NCBI GenBank assembly: GCA_029782335.1 | Contig: JAKOVA010000161.1 | Coordinates: forward strand, 1 to 32,935 | Source of the DNA: Actinomycetes bacterium | GTDB lineage: Bacteria > Actinomycetota > Acidimicrobiia > Acidimicrobiales > Microtrichaceae | DNA: 32,935 bases | Direction: 5' to 3' | Part shown: positions 22,820 to 30,462 of the stretch, piece after piece | Position numbering within the stretch: the first letter of the stretch is position 1 | Layout of the letters: each line of letters begins with the position of its first letter | Position numbers and translations under genes: made by a program | The notes under the pieces: generated by a model | The model's input: the letters and a program-made list of their open reading frames with translations, nothing else | What the model was told of the DNA's origin: nothing | Database searches by the model: none

Positions 22820-23968
22820 TCAGGCGGCGTCGCGGAGGAGCTGCGCGAAGGTGAGTGCGGCTTCGTGTTGCATGCCGGGGATGACGTGTTGGTAGGTGGC
22901 CATGGTGAACCCGGGGGTGGAGTGCCCGAGTCGTTCGGAGACGACCTTGACCGGCGTGCCAGCTTTGAGGAGCAGGGTGGCGTGGGTGTGGCGGAGGTCG
23001 TGGAACCGGATCGGTGGCAGCCCGGATCGGGCGACGAGCTTCTTGAACGCGTCCGACAGCAGCTGGGGGTGGGTCGGTTCGCCGTCGGGTCGGCTGAACA
23101 CGTGGCCGGTCGGGTCGTCGGGATCGAACTCGGGGTCCTCGTCGGTTCGGCGTTGCTGCCAGTGGCGGAGGAGGGCGGTGGTGGTGGGGTCGAGGTTGAT
23201 GTTGCGGCGGGCGGTGCGTGACTTGCCGCGGGTCTCGTGGAGCTCGTAGCCGACCGAGACGAGTGATCTTGTGACGCACAGCAGTCCTTGGTCGAGGTCG
23301 ACGTCGCCCCATCGGAGTCCGAGGATCTCGCCGCGTCGCATCCCGGTGTTCGCGGTCAGCCATAGGGCGGTGTGGTAGCGGTGCTCGCGGGTGCCGGTGA
23401 GGAATTGGTTGAGCTGGGCGGCGGTCCACACCCTCGAGGTGGGGCTGGACAGCGGCCGTCGTTTCGGTGCGTGGGCGAGGCGGGCCGGGTTGGAGACGAC
23501 GAGTCCGCGTCGGGTGGCGTCGTCGAGGGCGCGGCGCAGGATCATGTGGATCTCGACGATCGTCTTCGGGTTGAGGCCCCTCGTGCCGTCGGCGCGGCCG
23601 TGGTCGGCGAGCTCTGCGTAGAGCCGTTCGAGGTGATCGGGCCGGAGGCGTCGCAGCGGCACCCTGCCGATCGCGGGTGTGATGTGGAGGTCGATGTTGC
23701 GTCGGTACGAGTCGTAGGTGCTGGCCCGCAGCGTGAGCTTCTTGGATGGCAGCCAGCGTTGGGTGAGGTAGACGGCGACGGTGAGCGATGACCGTTCGTA
23801 CCCGTCGTCGAGACGGCGACGGGCCAAGTCGATGGCGAGCCGTTGGGCGTCGCCGGGGTCGGTGCCGGCGGGGTGCCAGCGGCGTCGTTCGCGTCCGGTG
23901 ATCGGGTCGGTTCCTTCATAGATGACCGCGTAGTAGCGGTCGCCCTTGCGTGCGACGTATCCCTTCAT
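22820..23968 (-). CDS. tyrosine recombinase / integrase
   Basis: A 382-residue phage-type integrase starting at ATG 23968 with AGGAGG 6 bp upstream. Residues 1-55 are an AP2-like arm-binding domain (KGYVARKGDRYYAVIYEGTD). A SAM-like core-binding domain spans about 62-160. The catalytic domain (about 180-382) shows R211 (GMRRGEILGLRW), HDLRHTHATLLL (H323, R326), LGHS (H349) and the tyrosine nucleophile Y359 (ATYQHV). It would exchange strands at the tRNA-Met core whose copy lies 134 bp from its 3' end. No excisionase gene is visible next to it, so excision may be impaired or depend on another element. Confidence 0.93.
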   Translation of the reverse strand: MKGYVARKGDRYYAVIYEGTDPITGRERRRWHPAGTDPGDAQRLAIDLARRRLDDGYERSSLTVAVYLTQRWLPSKKLTLRASTYDSYRRNIDLHITPAIGRVPLRRLRPDHLERLYAELADHGRADGTRGLNPKTIVEIHMILRRALDDATRRGLVVSNPARLAHAPKRRPLSSPTSRVWTAAQLNQFLTGTREHRYHTALWLTANTGMRRGEILGLRWGDVDLDQGLLCVTRSLVSVGYELHETRGKSRTARRNINLDPTTTALLRHWQQRRTDEDPEFDPDDPTGHVFSRPDGEPTHPQLLSDAFKKLVARSGLPPIRFHDLRHTHATLLLKAGTPVKVVSERLGHSTPGFTMATYQHVIPGMQHEAALTFAQLLRDAA

Positions 23969-24112
23969 GATGTCCTCCTGGGTCATGTCCCGGCACGGTG
24001 CCGGCCGGTAGAAGACATCGGGAGACTGTGCGCATCCCTCCAGGCTGTCACCGCGGCAGTTCGGTGCGTTTTCCCGGCGAGCCGTTCTCCGACGAGGTCC
24101 CGTGGCCAGCGA

Positions 24113-24137
24113 GGAACACAGTTGACGCGGTCGACAC
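24113..24137 (+). promoter_or_regulatory. ECF-type promoter of the secreted-protein/exporter operon
   Basis: GGAAC (24113-24117), 14 bp, CGACAC (24132-24137). The same GGAAC-N14-CGACAC lies upstream of the ECF sigma gene at 30087-30111. GGAAC is the usual -35 element of ECF sigma factors. It leaves a leader of about 105 bp containing the CTAGCTAGCTAG run (24178-24188) within a GCCTC/GAGGC hairpin. Confidence 0.55.
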
Positions 24138-24250
24138 TCAGTGAGTGCGCCACGACAGCGAATCACCAAGCCTCATCTAGCTAGCTAGTGCGGAGGCCTT
24201 GTCGAGTTCGGTGTTGGACGTCGCACGGAACAACCCGGAGGGAGGATCCA

Positions 24251-24625
24251 ATGAGGTCCATCATGCGTACCGTCGTCGGAGCTCTTGCAGCAGCGGTACT
24301 GCTGTTCGCTGCAGCGCCGATCGCCGAGGCGGGCAGTGGGAACTACACGTTCCCGAACACATGCAACATCTACTGGCAGAACTCGTGGGGTGGCGGACAG
24401 GGATCCGCGTACACGTACGAGAACGCGAACTGCTCTGATCTCAAGGTCCAGATGTACGCCGATCCGTCTGGCGGCGGTCAGAACTGGCAGTGGTTCACCG
24501 TCGGCTACCTGGCGCAGTCGCAGGTGTACGTCGCGATCTACGTCGACCAGAAGCCCGGTACCAGCCGTCACTACGGCAAGAACACGAGCGGCGGCACCGG
24601 CTACTACATTGAGCGGGCGTTCTAG
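24251..24625 (+). CDS. small secreted protein, bacteriocin-like candidate
   Basis: A 124-residue preprotein; ATG 24251 follows GGAGG at 5 bp. The signal peptide is MRSIMRTVVGALAAAVLLFA with cleavage after AEA (27). The mature 97 residues are rich in Gly, Tyr, Trp and Asn, with two cysteines (C38, C61) able to form one disulfide, and no acidic catalytic pattern. The composition (NYTFPNTCNIYWQNSWGGGQ) resembles compact beta-sheet secreted proteins and, loosely, lactococcin 972-type bacteriocins, but I cannot assign a family. It is first in an operon whose later genes encode a lipoprotein, an envelope adaptor, an ABC ATPase and a permease. That layout suggests a secreted effector with immunity or export functions; this is inference. 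Confidence 0.75.
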   Translation: MRSIMRTVVGALAAAVLLFAAAPIAEAGSGNYTFPNTCNIYWQNSWGGGQGSAYTYENANCSDLKVQMYADPSGGGQNWQWFTVGYLAQSQVYVAIYVDQKPGTSRHYGKNTSGGTGYYIERAF

Positions 24626-25277
24626 CCGCAGCTGCTCCCTGCGAGGGGTGGGGGTGTTCGCACTGACACTGCCGTTCCTCGTGGGGTGTAGCCGCAGTAG
24701 CTCGGGTGATGACGGCGCTTCCGTTGTCTCGGCCCCTCAGCCAGTAGCCGTGCCCGATGATGCCACCGGGCCGCCTGGTTCAGCGGTGCCAGACGACGGT
24801 GCAGCTCAGGTGGACCCTGCAACGGGTGGCTCGGTGAATGGTCCGGTCGACGCGACGGCTCTCGAGCAGACGGTCGTCGCATTCGCGTCGTGTGTGGGAG
24901 ACCGCACGGTCATCCGCATCCGTTTCCGGAGCGACCCGTATGTCGGGCTCTCATATGCGATCGAGTCGCCGGAACCGGAGGTTGGGCCGGCCGCCGAGCA
25001 GGAGTGCGCCGCGTCCGCCAATCTCGACGCGGTGGTGTCGAGGTACCTTGCTGACCATCCGCTGGCGCCGGCCGATGAGCAGTTGGTGGTTGACCGCTTC
25101 GCTGCTTGTGCGGCCACTCTTGTCGCAGGCCCGGACCTTTCCGCGCTGCATCTCATCCGAGACATCGACGACCTTCAACAGCGAATCGGTGGGACACTGG
25201 AACAGGCTCAAGGCGAGGCGCTCAACACATGCAAGCTCGACGCCGTCTTCGGAACGGAACGAACCTTCGGCGGATGA
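24609..25277 (+). CDS. lipoprotein of unknown function
   Basis: A 222-residue lipoprotein if started at TTG 24609, which overlaps the end of the secreted-protein gene and gives a basic N-terminus (MSGRSSRSCSLRG), a hydrophobic core and lipobox FLVGC (C27). GTG codons at 24648 or 24654 are alternatives but leave no positive N-region. After a Pro/Asp-rich linker come four cysteines (in FASCVGD, EQECAAS, FAACAAT and NTCKLD) that could form two disulfides, and helical segments ending with LQQRIGGTLEQAQGEAL. It overlaps the next gene by 4 bp (ATGA). Position between effector and transporter makes an immunity or receptor lipoprotein plausible; no family is recognised. Confidence 0.6.
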   Translation: MSGRSSRSCSLRGVGVFALTLPFLVGCSRSSSGDDGASVVSAPQPVAVPDDATGPPGSAVPDDGAAQVDPATGGSVNGPVDATALEQTVVAFASCVGDRTVIRIRFRSDPYVGLSYAIESPEPEVGPAAEQECAASANLDAVVSRYLADHPLAPADEQLVVDRFAACAATLVAGPDLSALHLIRDIDDLQQRIGGTLEQAQGEALNTCKLDAVFGTERTFGG

Positions 25278-26353
25278 ACGTCGGTGCGGCAGCGGCGGTC
25301 GCACTGCTCGTCGCCGTGCCTGTCGTCGCCACGGCTTCCGTCTATCAGCGGTTGGCTCGATTGCCTGACGAACTCGAGCCTCCGGCTTCGCCGGTGGTCG
25401 CTCACGCGACACGGGTCATGAGCGACCGGCGGCGGTCGATCGCGGTTGATGTGTCGTTCGAGCCGGCCGTCGTCATCCGTGCGCCCGACCACGAGGGCGG
25501 GATCGTTCAGGCGGTGCTCGTGAAGTCCGGAGACCCGCTCAACGACGGTGACCCGGTGCTTCGTGTCGATGGTGTCACGCTCTATGTCCTTCGTAGTCCC
25601 GAGCCGATCACCCGGACGTTGTCGTTGAGGAGCGTCGGGGCGGATGTCATTGAGTTGGAGACGTCGCTTGCCGCCTCAGGTTGGTTCGAAGGAGTGCCCG
25701 ACGACCGCTTCGACGAAGCGACCGAGAGCGCCTTGGAACACCTTCAGGCGGTCAGCGGTTACGCCCGCCCCGACGGGGTGTTCCGGCCAGCCGACGCGGT
25801 GTGGGTCCCGATCGACGCAGCCCAAGCTGTGTCAACGGTGGCGGTGGCTGCGGGGCAACGACTTCCCGCCGCCGGCGAACCGATCGCTCGTCTCCGACAG
25901 GCCCCGACGACCGTCACGACCGACCCGCCCTTCGAAACCGATGAGGTGATGGTCGTCAGTTCCCTCGCTGGCGGGCCGATCGTGCCGAAACCTGACGGCA
26001 GCCTGCCTGACAGCGCAGTGCGCGAGATCGTTGGTGCCATTCAGGCGGGCAGGATCGAGCCCGACCGACCGCCGACCACCACGAGCGATGGCGACGTCGT
26101 CGAATTCGCGTTCACGGCAAGCGCCCGCCTCGCCGAGCCAATCGAGACGATCGTCGTCCCGATTGGCTCCGTGATCTCTGATCGGTCGGGGACTGCATGT
26201 CTGTTCGTTGTCTCGAGTACGGGTGCGTGGACTCCGTTCCGAACGACGGTGACCGATAGTGACCTCAACTCGGTCACGATCGTGCCTGGCCCACCTGACG
26301 ACACTGGTCTGTTGACGAATCCGCTCGACGTGCTGAAGGACCCTCGGTGTTGA
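25274..26353 (+). CDS. membrane-fusion-type adaptor with peptidoglycan-binding domain
   Basis: A 359-residue protein coupled by ATGA to the lipoprotein. Residues 3-23 form one N-terminal membrane anchor (AAAAVALLVAVPVVATAS). About 55-105 resemble a lipoyl-like hairpin half of HlyD/MacA adaptors (GIVQAVLVKSGDPLNDGDPV). About 118-172 match a PG_binding_1 domain (VGADVIELETSLAASGWFEG, then ESALEHLQAVSGYA). The remaining beta-rich part includes a second barrel-like segment (IVVPIGSVISDRSGTACLFV). In Gram-positives such adaptors connect MacB-type ABC exporters with the cell wall. The ATPase and permease follow immediately, supporting a tripartite export complex. Confidence 0.75.
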   Translation: MNVGAAAAVALLVAVPVVATASVYQRLARLPDELEPPASPVVAHATRVMSDRRRSIAVDVSFEPAVVIRAPDHEGGIVQAVLVKSGDPLNDGDPVLRVDGVTLYVLRSPEPITRTLSLRSVGADVIELETSLAASGWFEGVPDDRFDEATESALEHLQAVSGYARPDGVFRPADAVWVPIDAAQAVSTVAVAAGQRLPAAGEPIARLRQAPTTVTTDPPFETDEVMVVSSLAGGPIVPKPDGSLPDSAVREIVGAIQAGRIEPDRPPTTTSDGDVVEFAFTASARLAEPIETIVVPIGSVISDRSGTACLFVVSSTGAWTPFRTTVTDSDLNSVTIVPGPPDDTGLLTNPLDVLKDPRC

Positions 26354-26964
26354 TCGAAGCGATCAACATCGAGCACCGATTCGGCAGTCGTGCCGTTCTG
26401 TCAGGCTTCTCCCATGCCTTCAGCACGGGTAGCACCGCCATCGTCGGTCCATCTGGATCTGGCAAGACAACTCTGCTCTGCATCCTCGGTGGTCTCCTAC
26501 GGCCAAGCTCAGGCGAACTTCGCGTCGACGGGCATGCGGTGTCATCGAAGTGGAGCGATCGTGTCGCATGGGTACCGCAGTCACCGGTCGCGTCAATGCG
26601 TAGGACCGCACTCGAGAACATTGTTCAAGGTGGATTGAACCGGCCCAGCTCACGACGCGTTGCGATTGAAGACGCAGCATCAATAGCCGCCGACTTGGCG
26701 CTGAACGATGTGATGCGCCGGCCTGCCCGCCTGCTGTCGGGCGGTGAGCTTCAACGAGTCGCCATCGGACGCGCCCTCAACACGCGACTGCCGGTGATCT
26801 GTGCCGACGAGCCGACAGGTCAACTCGACGCCAGGACCACCCGACAAGTGCTCGACTGCATGTTCACGGCTCTTCGCAACCATGACCGCCTCGTCCTCAT
26901 CGCGACGCACGACGAGGAGGTGTGGAAGCGATGCGACAGCGTGATCGAGATGTCAAGTCAGTGA
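26347..26964 (+). CDS. ABC transporter ATP-binding protein (MacB/LolD type)
   Basis: A 205-residue ATPase beginning at GTG 26347, overlapping the adaptor stop by 7 bp. All motifs are present: Walker A GPSGSGKT (34-41), Q-loop (VPQSPVAS), signature LSGGE (130-134), Walker B VICADE (150-155), D-loop and switch H188 (ATHDEE). The size and the PTGQLD motif place it with LolD/MacB-type ATPases that drive FtsX-like permeases. It lies between adaptor and permease; the permease start overlaps its 3' end by about 43 bp, so the proteins are made together. Confidence 0.93.
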   Translation: MLIEAINIEHRFGSRAVLSGFSHAFSTGSTAIVGPSGSGKTTLLCILGGLLRPSSGELRVDGHAVSSKWSDRVAWVPQSPVASMRRTALENIVQGGLNRPSSRRVAIEDAASIAADLALNDVMRRPARLLSGGELQRVAIGRALNTRLPVICADEPTGQLDARTTRQVLDCMFTALRNHDRLVLIATHDEEVWKRCDSVIEMSSQ

Positions 26965-28019
26965 GCGGTCATCGGTGGCAGAACCGTCATCTCGCCAGCG
27001 AGGTCCTCGCAAGCCTGCGAGCTGATCACGTTCGCAACCTGCTCACCTTCGTCGTCGTGGCGGTGGCGTGCGGCACGGCTCTGTGGACGGAGTCTGCCAA
27101 CGTCACTCGGGCCCTGCAAGCCGATCGCGAGCTTGTGGATGCTGGCAGGAACGTGTTCGTGGTTCGTCCCCTGACGCCGACCGAGGAGCCGACGGTGGAT
27201 CGTGGGCTGTGCGACTCGCTCAACTCCTTACCTCAGGTCATCGCGGCCGGCGGAATCACGGATCGGGGCTACGTGAGTATCGCCCACGCGCCTGGCCTGC
27301 CCTTGTTGTTGCTGCAGGGCTCAGGCAGGGTCGGGCGCGTCCTCGACCCCACGCAGTCGGCGCAGACCTACCCACTGCTTGCCGAGCGCGCTGCTATCCA
27401 GGCCGGAGTCGCAGAGTCAGCGCCGGTGACCGGAGCTGAGGTCGCCGGTGAGGTGATGTGGTTCAATCCCAGCCGTCACCCGCGCGGCGCGATCGTGCTG
27501 CTCGCGGGCACCAACGAGAAATCTGTCGATGAGTGCTGGTTCGAGGTCGTCCCGAGCGCACGCGACTCAGCGCAGCGCGTCGCGACGGTCAGATTCCAGA
27601 ACACCGATGGTCTCGGCGTTGCCCCGCTACTTCCGGCGGTGACTCTCCAACAGGACCCGGCATCAGATCTCGCCGCCTGGATCCGTCAGCGCGTTCCTCT
27701 TGCGATCGGAGTCGGTGTCGGGCTCGTCTTGCTCCTGCGGGCCACCCTGGACCGCGACACCATCACGAGCATGCGGCTCGCTCACGCTGCGCCGTGGCAG
27801 ATCGTCGTGATCTACTTTCTCGAGATTCTCGTCGTCACTGGTGCGGCTCTGGCAATGGGCGTAGCGACAGTCGCAGCCTCCCTGTCGGACCCGCTGGAAG
27901 CCGAACAACTCGGCGTTCGAGCGGCCGTCGTCGTGTGGCTCGCCACCGCAGCCGGAGCGTCCATCGGGATCGTCAACGTGCTGCGACGAAACCTCGCCAC
28001 GCAGGTGAAAGATCGCTGA
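26922..28019 (+). CDS. FtsX/MacB-like ABC permease
   Basis: A 365-residue membrane protein. The GTG at 26922 has GAGGAGG close upstream; an ATG at 26931 is nearly as good. The topology is that of FtsX/MacB: one N-terminal helix (about 40-58, LLTFVVVAVACGTALW), an extracytoplasmic domain (about 60-250), then three C-terminal helices (PLAIGVGVGLVLLLRA, IVVIYFLEILVVTGAALAMG, AAVVVWLATAAGASIGIVNV). Such permeases act mechanically on periplasmic substrates rather than forming open channels. With the ATPase and adaptor it forms the transporter of this operon; the likely cargo or target is the upstream secreted protein. The extracytoplasmic domain has two cysteines (CDSLNS, ECWFEV). Confidence 0.85.
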   Translation: MEAMRQRDRDVKSVSGHRWQNRHLASEVLASLRADHVRNLLTFVVVAVACGTALWTESANVTRALQADRELVDAGRNVFVVRPLTPTEEPTVDRGLCDSLNSLPQVIAAGGITDRGYVSIAHAPGLPLLLLQGSGRVGRVLDPTQSAQTYPLLAERAAIQAGVAESAPVTGAEVAGEVMWFNPSRHPRGAIVLLAGTNEKSVDECWFEVVPSARDSAQRVATVRFQNTDGLGVAPLLPAVTLQQDPASDLAAWIRQRVPLAIGVGVGLVLLLRATLDRDTITSMRLAHAAPWQIVVIYFLEILVVTGAALAMGVATVAASLSDPLEAEQLGVRAAVVVWLATAAGASIGIVNVLRRNLATQVKDR

Positions 28020-28135
28020 CTCGAGGCCGCATCCGCCAGGTCGCACCCACCCCGGCGGTGCGGCTGCGATTGATTTCCGAACGTGGCCCGGCGTGCTACG
28101 ACGCGCCTTTGTGTTCGGGCTGACTCGGCAAATAG
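28020..28135. terminator. intergenic between convergent permease and I36-like genes
   Basis: A convergent 116 bp gap. A CGCACCCACCCCGGCGGTGCG segment can fold into a short stem (GCACC/GGTGC, about 28044-28062) and may end transcription from one or both sides. No gene is present. Confidence 0.35.
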
Positions 28136-28675
28136 TCAGGCGATGTAGACGCTGCTCACGCGATTGTCCCAGCCTGTCAACATCGCCGTTGCCGACGCGT
28201 TCGCGCCTGTGCCACCCGGGTAGAGGGGGCTGCCGCCGTTCGCGCCGTCGTAGAAGTACGAAGCACACGCGCCGACCTTGTAGCTGCTGGTGTCGTTGTC
28301 GAATCCGTACGCCGAAAGGTTCAAGTACACACCTCGGGTGGTGAGCTGAAGAACGGCCCCACCGTATGAGGTCGATCGATAGAGCCGAAGTGAGTTCGCA
28401 CACGATGCGAGAGGGACGATGGCCATCGAGGCCATGCTTGCCTTGGCTGCACGGTCCATCTCCGCCTCACTGCGGTAGCACGTCGCGGTGACACCGTCGC
28501 TGGAGCAGGCCTCCGCTCCTCCCCAGCCTTCGGAGAGGTCGATCCACTGACCGTCGAACCACGCGAGCACACCTTCTTCGTCTGCGACCGAAGCCCGGGC
28601 AACCGAGTGGCCTGGGACGCCAACGGTGAGGAGCAGGGTGCACATCAGGACCACGCGTGAGCAAGTGCGGAACAT
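28136..28675 (-). CDS. secreted I36/beta-gamma-crystallin-like protein
   Basis: A 179-residue secreted protein. The signal peptide is MFRTCSRVVLMCTLLLTVGV, with cleavage near ARA-SVA (about 29). Residues 96-179 form a crystallin-like domain: SLRLYRSTSYGGAVLQLT, AYGFDNDTSSYKVGACASYF and the terminal GWDNRVSSVYIA, whose DN-x-x-SS pattern is the calcium-binding signature of this fold. It resembles peptidase inhibitor family I36 (Streptomyces metalloproteinase inhibitor type). The central region has a cysteine pair (EACSSDGVTATCY). It follows the anti-sigma gene by 16 bp on the same strand, so it is in the sigma operon. Inhibitor activity is inferred from the fold only. Confidence 0.75.
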   Translation of the reverse strand: MFRTCSRVVLMCTLLLTVGVPGHSVARASVADEEGVLAWFDGQWIDLSEGWGGAEACSSDGVTATCYRSEAEMDRAAKASMASMAIVPLASCANSLRLYRSTSYGGAVLQLTTRGVYLNLSAYGFDNDTSSYKVGACASYFYDGANGGSPLYPGGTGANASATAMLTGWDNRVSSVYIA

Positions 28676-28691
28676 CTTGGGGACCTCCTGG

Positions 28692-29474
28692 CTAGGGAAA
28701 CTTCACGACCCGAACGACGCGTGTCGTCACATCGATGGCTGCTTTGGCGCACGACGCGCCAACAGAGTCCGAGCGGATCTCGACCTCCCAGCCGGCGAGT
28801 CCGGACTCGTCCACCAGTCGCTGCACGATCGCAGCGACGTCGTCCACGGTGGCACATGGCGCGAGGTTGACATCGTCGGTGATGCGCTCCTGGAGGGCCA
28901 CGATCGCCTGGTTCTGCGGGTCGAGCACAGGTTCTGCATCTACGAGGCCGGCCTGCGCGCAGGTCCTGTCGTCGCCCGGGTACACCGAAATCACACCGGA
29001 CTCTGAGACACACGCGACGAGCGCTGGAACCACGTCAGCGGCATCCGTCGGCTCGGCGAATCGACCGGTCGCCCAGAGGTCGCTGCACGCTGCAACTGGG
29101 TTGTCGGTCGGTTCGACAACGATGACGTCGGCGTCGTCGCCGACGCTGTCGAAGCAGGCGATGCCGGCGAACGGCTGGGTCGGTTGGCCTGACCGCACGA
29201 TCGCCGCAACTCCGACCGCCCCGCCCGCCACGACGAGCGCGCTCAGGACGCCGCCCGCGACCAGCTTCCGTTGCCTCTTCCGCGTGCTTGCCTGGACCCG
29301 TGCCATTCGCGAACCGGACACGATGTCAGCGACTACCCCGTCCACAAAGCTGGCCGGCAATGGCGTGCTGGCGTCGGCCCACACCTCGGGGTGCTCGCGA
29401 ATCCATTGTGCGATGACATCGATCTCGTCGACGTCCTGGGGGCCGCCGCGACCATCGTGATGGGGCTTGTTCAT
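28692..29474 (-). CDS. putative anti-sigma factor (single-pass membrane protein)
   Basis: A 260-residue protein. Residues 1-70 are hydrophilic and cytoplasmic (HPEVWADASTPLPASFVDGV, then a basic RKRQRK stop). One membrane helix spans about 71-93 (LVAGGVLSALVVAGGAVGVA). About 165 residues lie outside, with six cysteines. No zinc-binding HxxxCxxC motif is present, so it is not a classical ZAS protein. The role is deduced from topology and from overlapping the ECF sigma gene by 4 bp (ATGA at 29471-29474). The external part could sense envelope damage or redox state through its cysteines. Confidence 0.7.
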   Translation of the reverse strand: MNKPHHDGRGGPQDVDEIDVIAQWIREHPEVWADASTPLPASFVDGVVADIVSGSRMARVQASTRKRQRKLVAGGVLSALVVAGGAVGVAAIVRSGQPTQPFAGIACFDSVGDDADVIVVEPTDNPVAACSDLWATGRFAEPTDAADVVPALVACVSESGVISVYPGDDRTCAQAGLVDAEPVLDPQNQAIVALQERITDDVNLAPCATVDDVAAIVQRLVDESGLAGWEVEIRSDSVGASCAKAAIDVTTRVVRVVKFP

Positions 29475-30043
29475 GGCTGTGTCCTTGACCGCACCGGCTC
29501 ATCGGCCGGCACTCGAAACTGCTGTCGGAACGCGATCCGAGCGACCATCAGTCGCTTCCGCGCAGCGCCCGGACTGACGCCGAGCTCGCGACCGATCGAA
29601 GGTCCGTCATGCCCCAGCGCATCCAACACCAGCACCTGTCGATCCACGACCCGAAGCTGCACGAGCGCTTCGCTGATGGCAGTCGAGGTCGCGTCCTCCT
29701 CGGCGCGCTGCTCCGCCTCGAGCGCTGCCTCTTCTGGCGAAGTCGACGGCTCCATCGGTTCGCGCAGCACACGTTCGAGCATCCGTCGCCACGATGTGCG
29801 CCGTCGTGCGTGGTTCGCAGCGAGATATCCCGCCGTGCGGATCAGCCAACCTCGCTGCTGGCCCTCCGACAGCTGGGACAGGTCGTCCAGCCGGAGGAAA
29901 GCAACCTGAAACACATCTGCCCAAAGCTCACTCACGTCCTCACGGTCGCGCTCGACACGCGACAAGACGACGCGCACCGTCTGCCCGTGCGCGTCAATGA
30001 GAGCCCGCAGGTCCTGCTCGCGATCAGGCAGTTCGTCAGCCAC
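29471..30043 (-). CDS. ECF RNA polymerase sigma factor
   Basis: A 190-residue sigma factor from GTG 30043. Region 2 (about 20-85) contains DREDVSELWADVFQVAFLRL and WLIRTAGYLAANHARRRTSW, the core-binding and -10 recognition helices. An acidic linker (about 100-120) leads to region 4 (about 122-175), LQLRVVDRQVLVLDALGHDGPSIGRELGVSPGAARKRL, split here only for description: the recognition helix is SPGAARKRL. It is co-transcribed with its likely anti-sigma factor. The promoter GGAAC-N14-CGACAC upstream recurs before the exporter operon at 24113-24137, so autoregulation and control of that operon are probable. Confidence 0.9.
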   Translation of the reverse strand: MADELPDREQDLRALIDAHGQTVRVVLSRVERDREDVSELWADVFQVAFLRLDDLSQLSEGQQRGWLIRTAGYLAANHARRRTSWRRMLERVLREPMEPSTSPEEAALEAEQRAEEDATSTAISEALVQLRVVDRQVLVLDALGHDGPSIGRELGVSPGAARKRLMVARIAFRQQFRVPADEPVRSRTQP

Positions 30044-30086
30044 GGCACTCGTTCCGTCACCCGTCGACCAGGTGCTCGTGGTTCAA

Positions 30087-30111
30087 GTGTCGCACCGGAC
30101 GAAACTGTTCC
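30087..30111 (-). promoter_or_regulatory. ECF-type promoter of the sigma operon
   Basis: Read on the minus strand: GGAAC (30111-30107), 14 bp, CGACAC (30092-30087). It ends 43 bp before the sigma start. Same elements and spacing as 24113-24137. Confidence 0.55.
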
Positions 30112-30130
30112 GGGGCGCTACCCAGCTCAC

Positions 30131-30438
30131 CTATCCCGCAGGCTCGAGCGGAATCACCGTGATGGCCAAACCGGAAGGCATCACTCCCGCGAGATCCGAC
30201 ACCAAGCGATCAGCGAACACCGACGCGGCGAGCGGCCCGCCGAACGGTCCGAACACGCTCGCCAGCCCGCTCGATCGGTCGACGACATGCACGACGTGCG
30301 GCAGCTCCAAGCGTTTTGCCTCACACGCGGCCATCATCGCATCGACCCGCGCGGCAACCGACGAGACAGGAACAACAGACCCCCGCTTCAACTGCCGCCG
30401 CACGGCGCCCAGGCCACGTAGACCATCAGCTCGAAACT
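30131..30438 (-). pseudogene. hypothetical gene cut at the IS110 boundary
   Basis: The minus frame reads VRRQLKRGSVVPVSSVAARV, then ELPHVVHVVDRSSGLASVFG and ASVFADRLVSDLAGVMPSGL to a stop at 30131. Composition and codon use look genuine, but I recognise no family. The frame runs into the IS110 3' flank near 30440, so the original N-terminus was probably lost to the insertion. A GTG at 30403 would give a 90-residue protein and could be a surviving start. It is upstream of and parallel to the sigma operon. Confidence 0.45.
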
Positions 30439-30462
30439 CGGGGGGGTGTCCCTGTCTTGTTG

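Noticed and set aside
22068-23429. 453-codon minus-strand frame over the att 3 region and integrase
   Set aside because: Pro/Arg/His-rich out-of-frame shadow of the integrase that runs through the att core and terminator.
24178-24188. CTAG tandem run as an IS target or terminal repeat
   Set aside because: Too short, no matching copy and no transposase adjacent; it lies in the operon leader.
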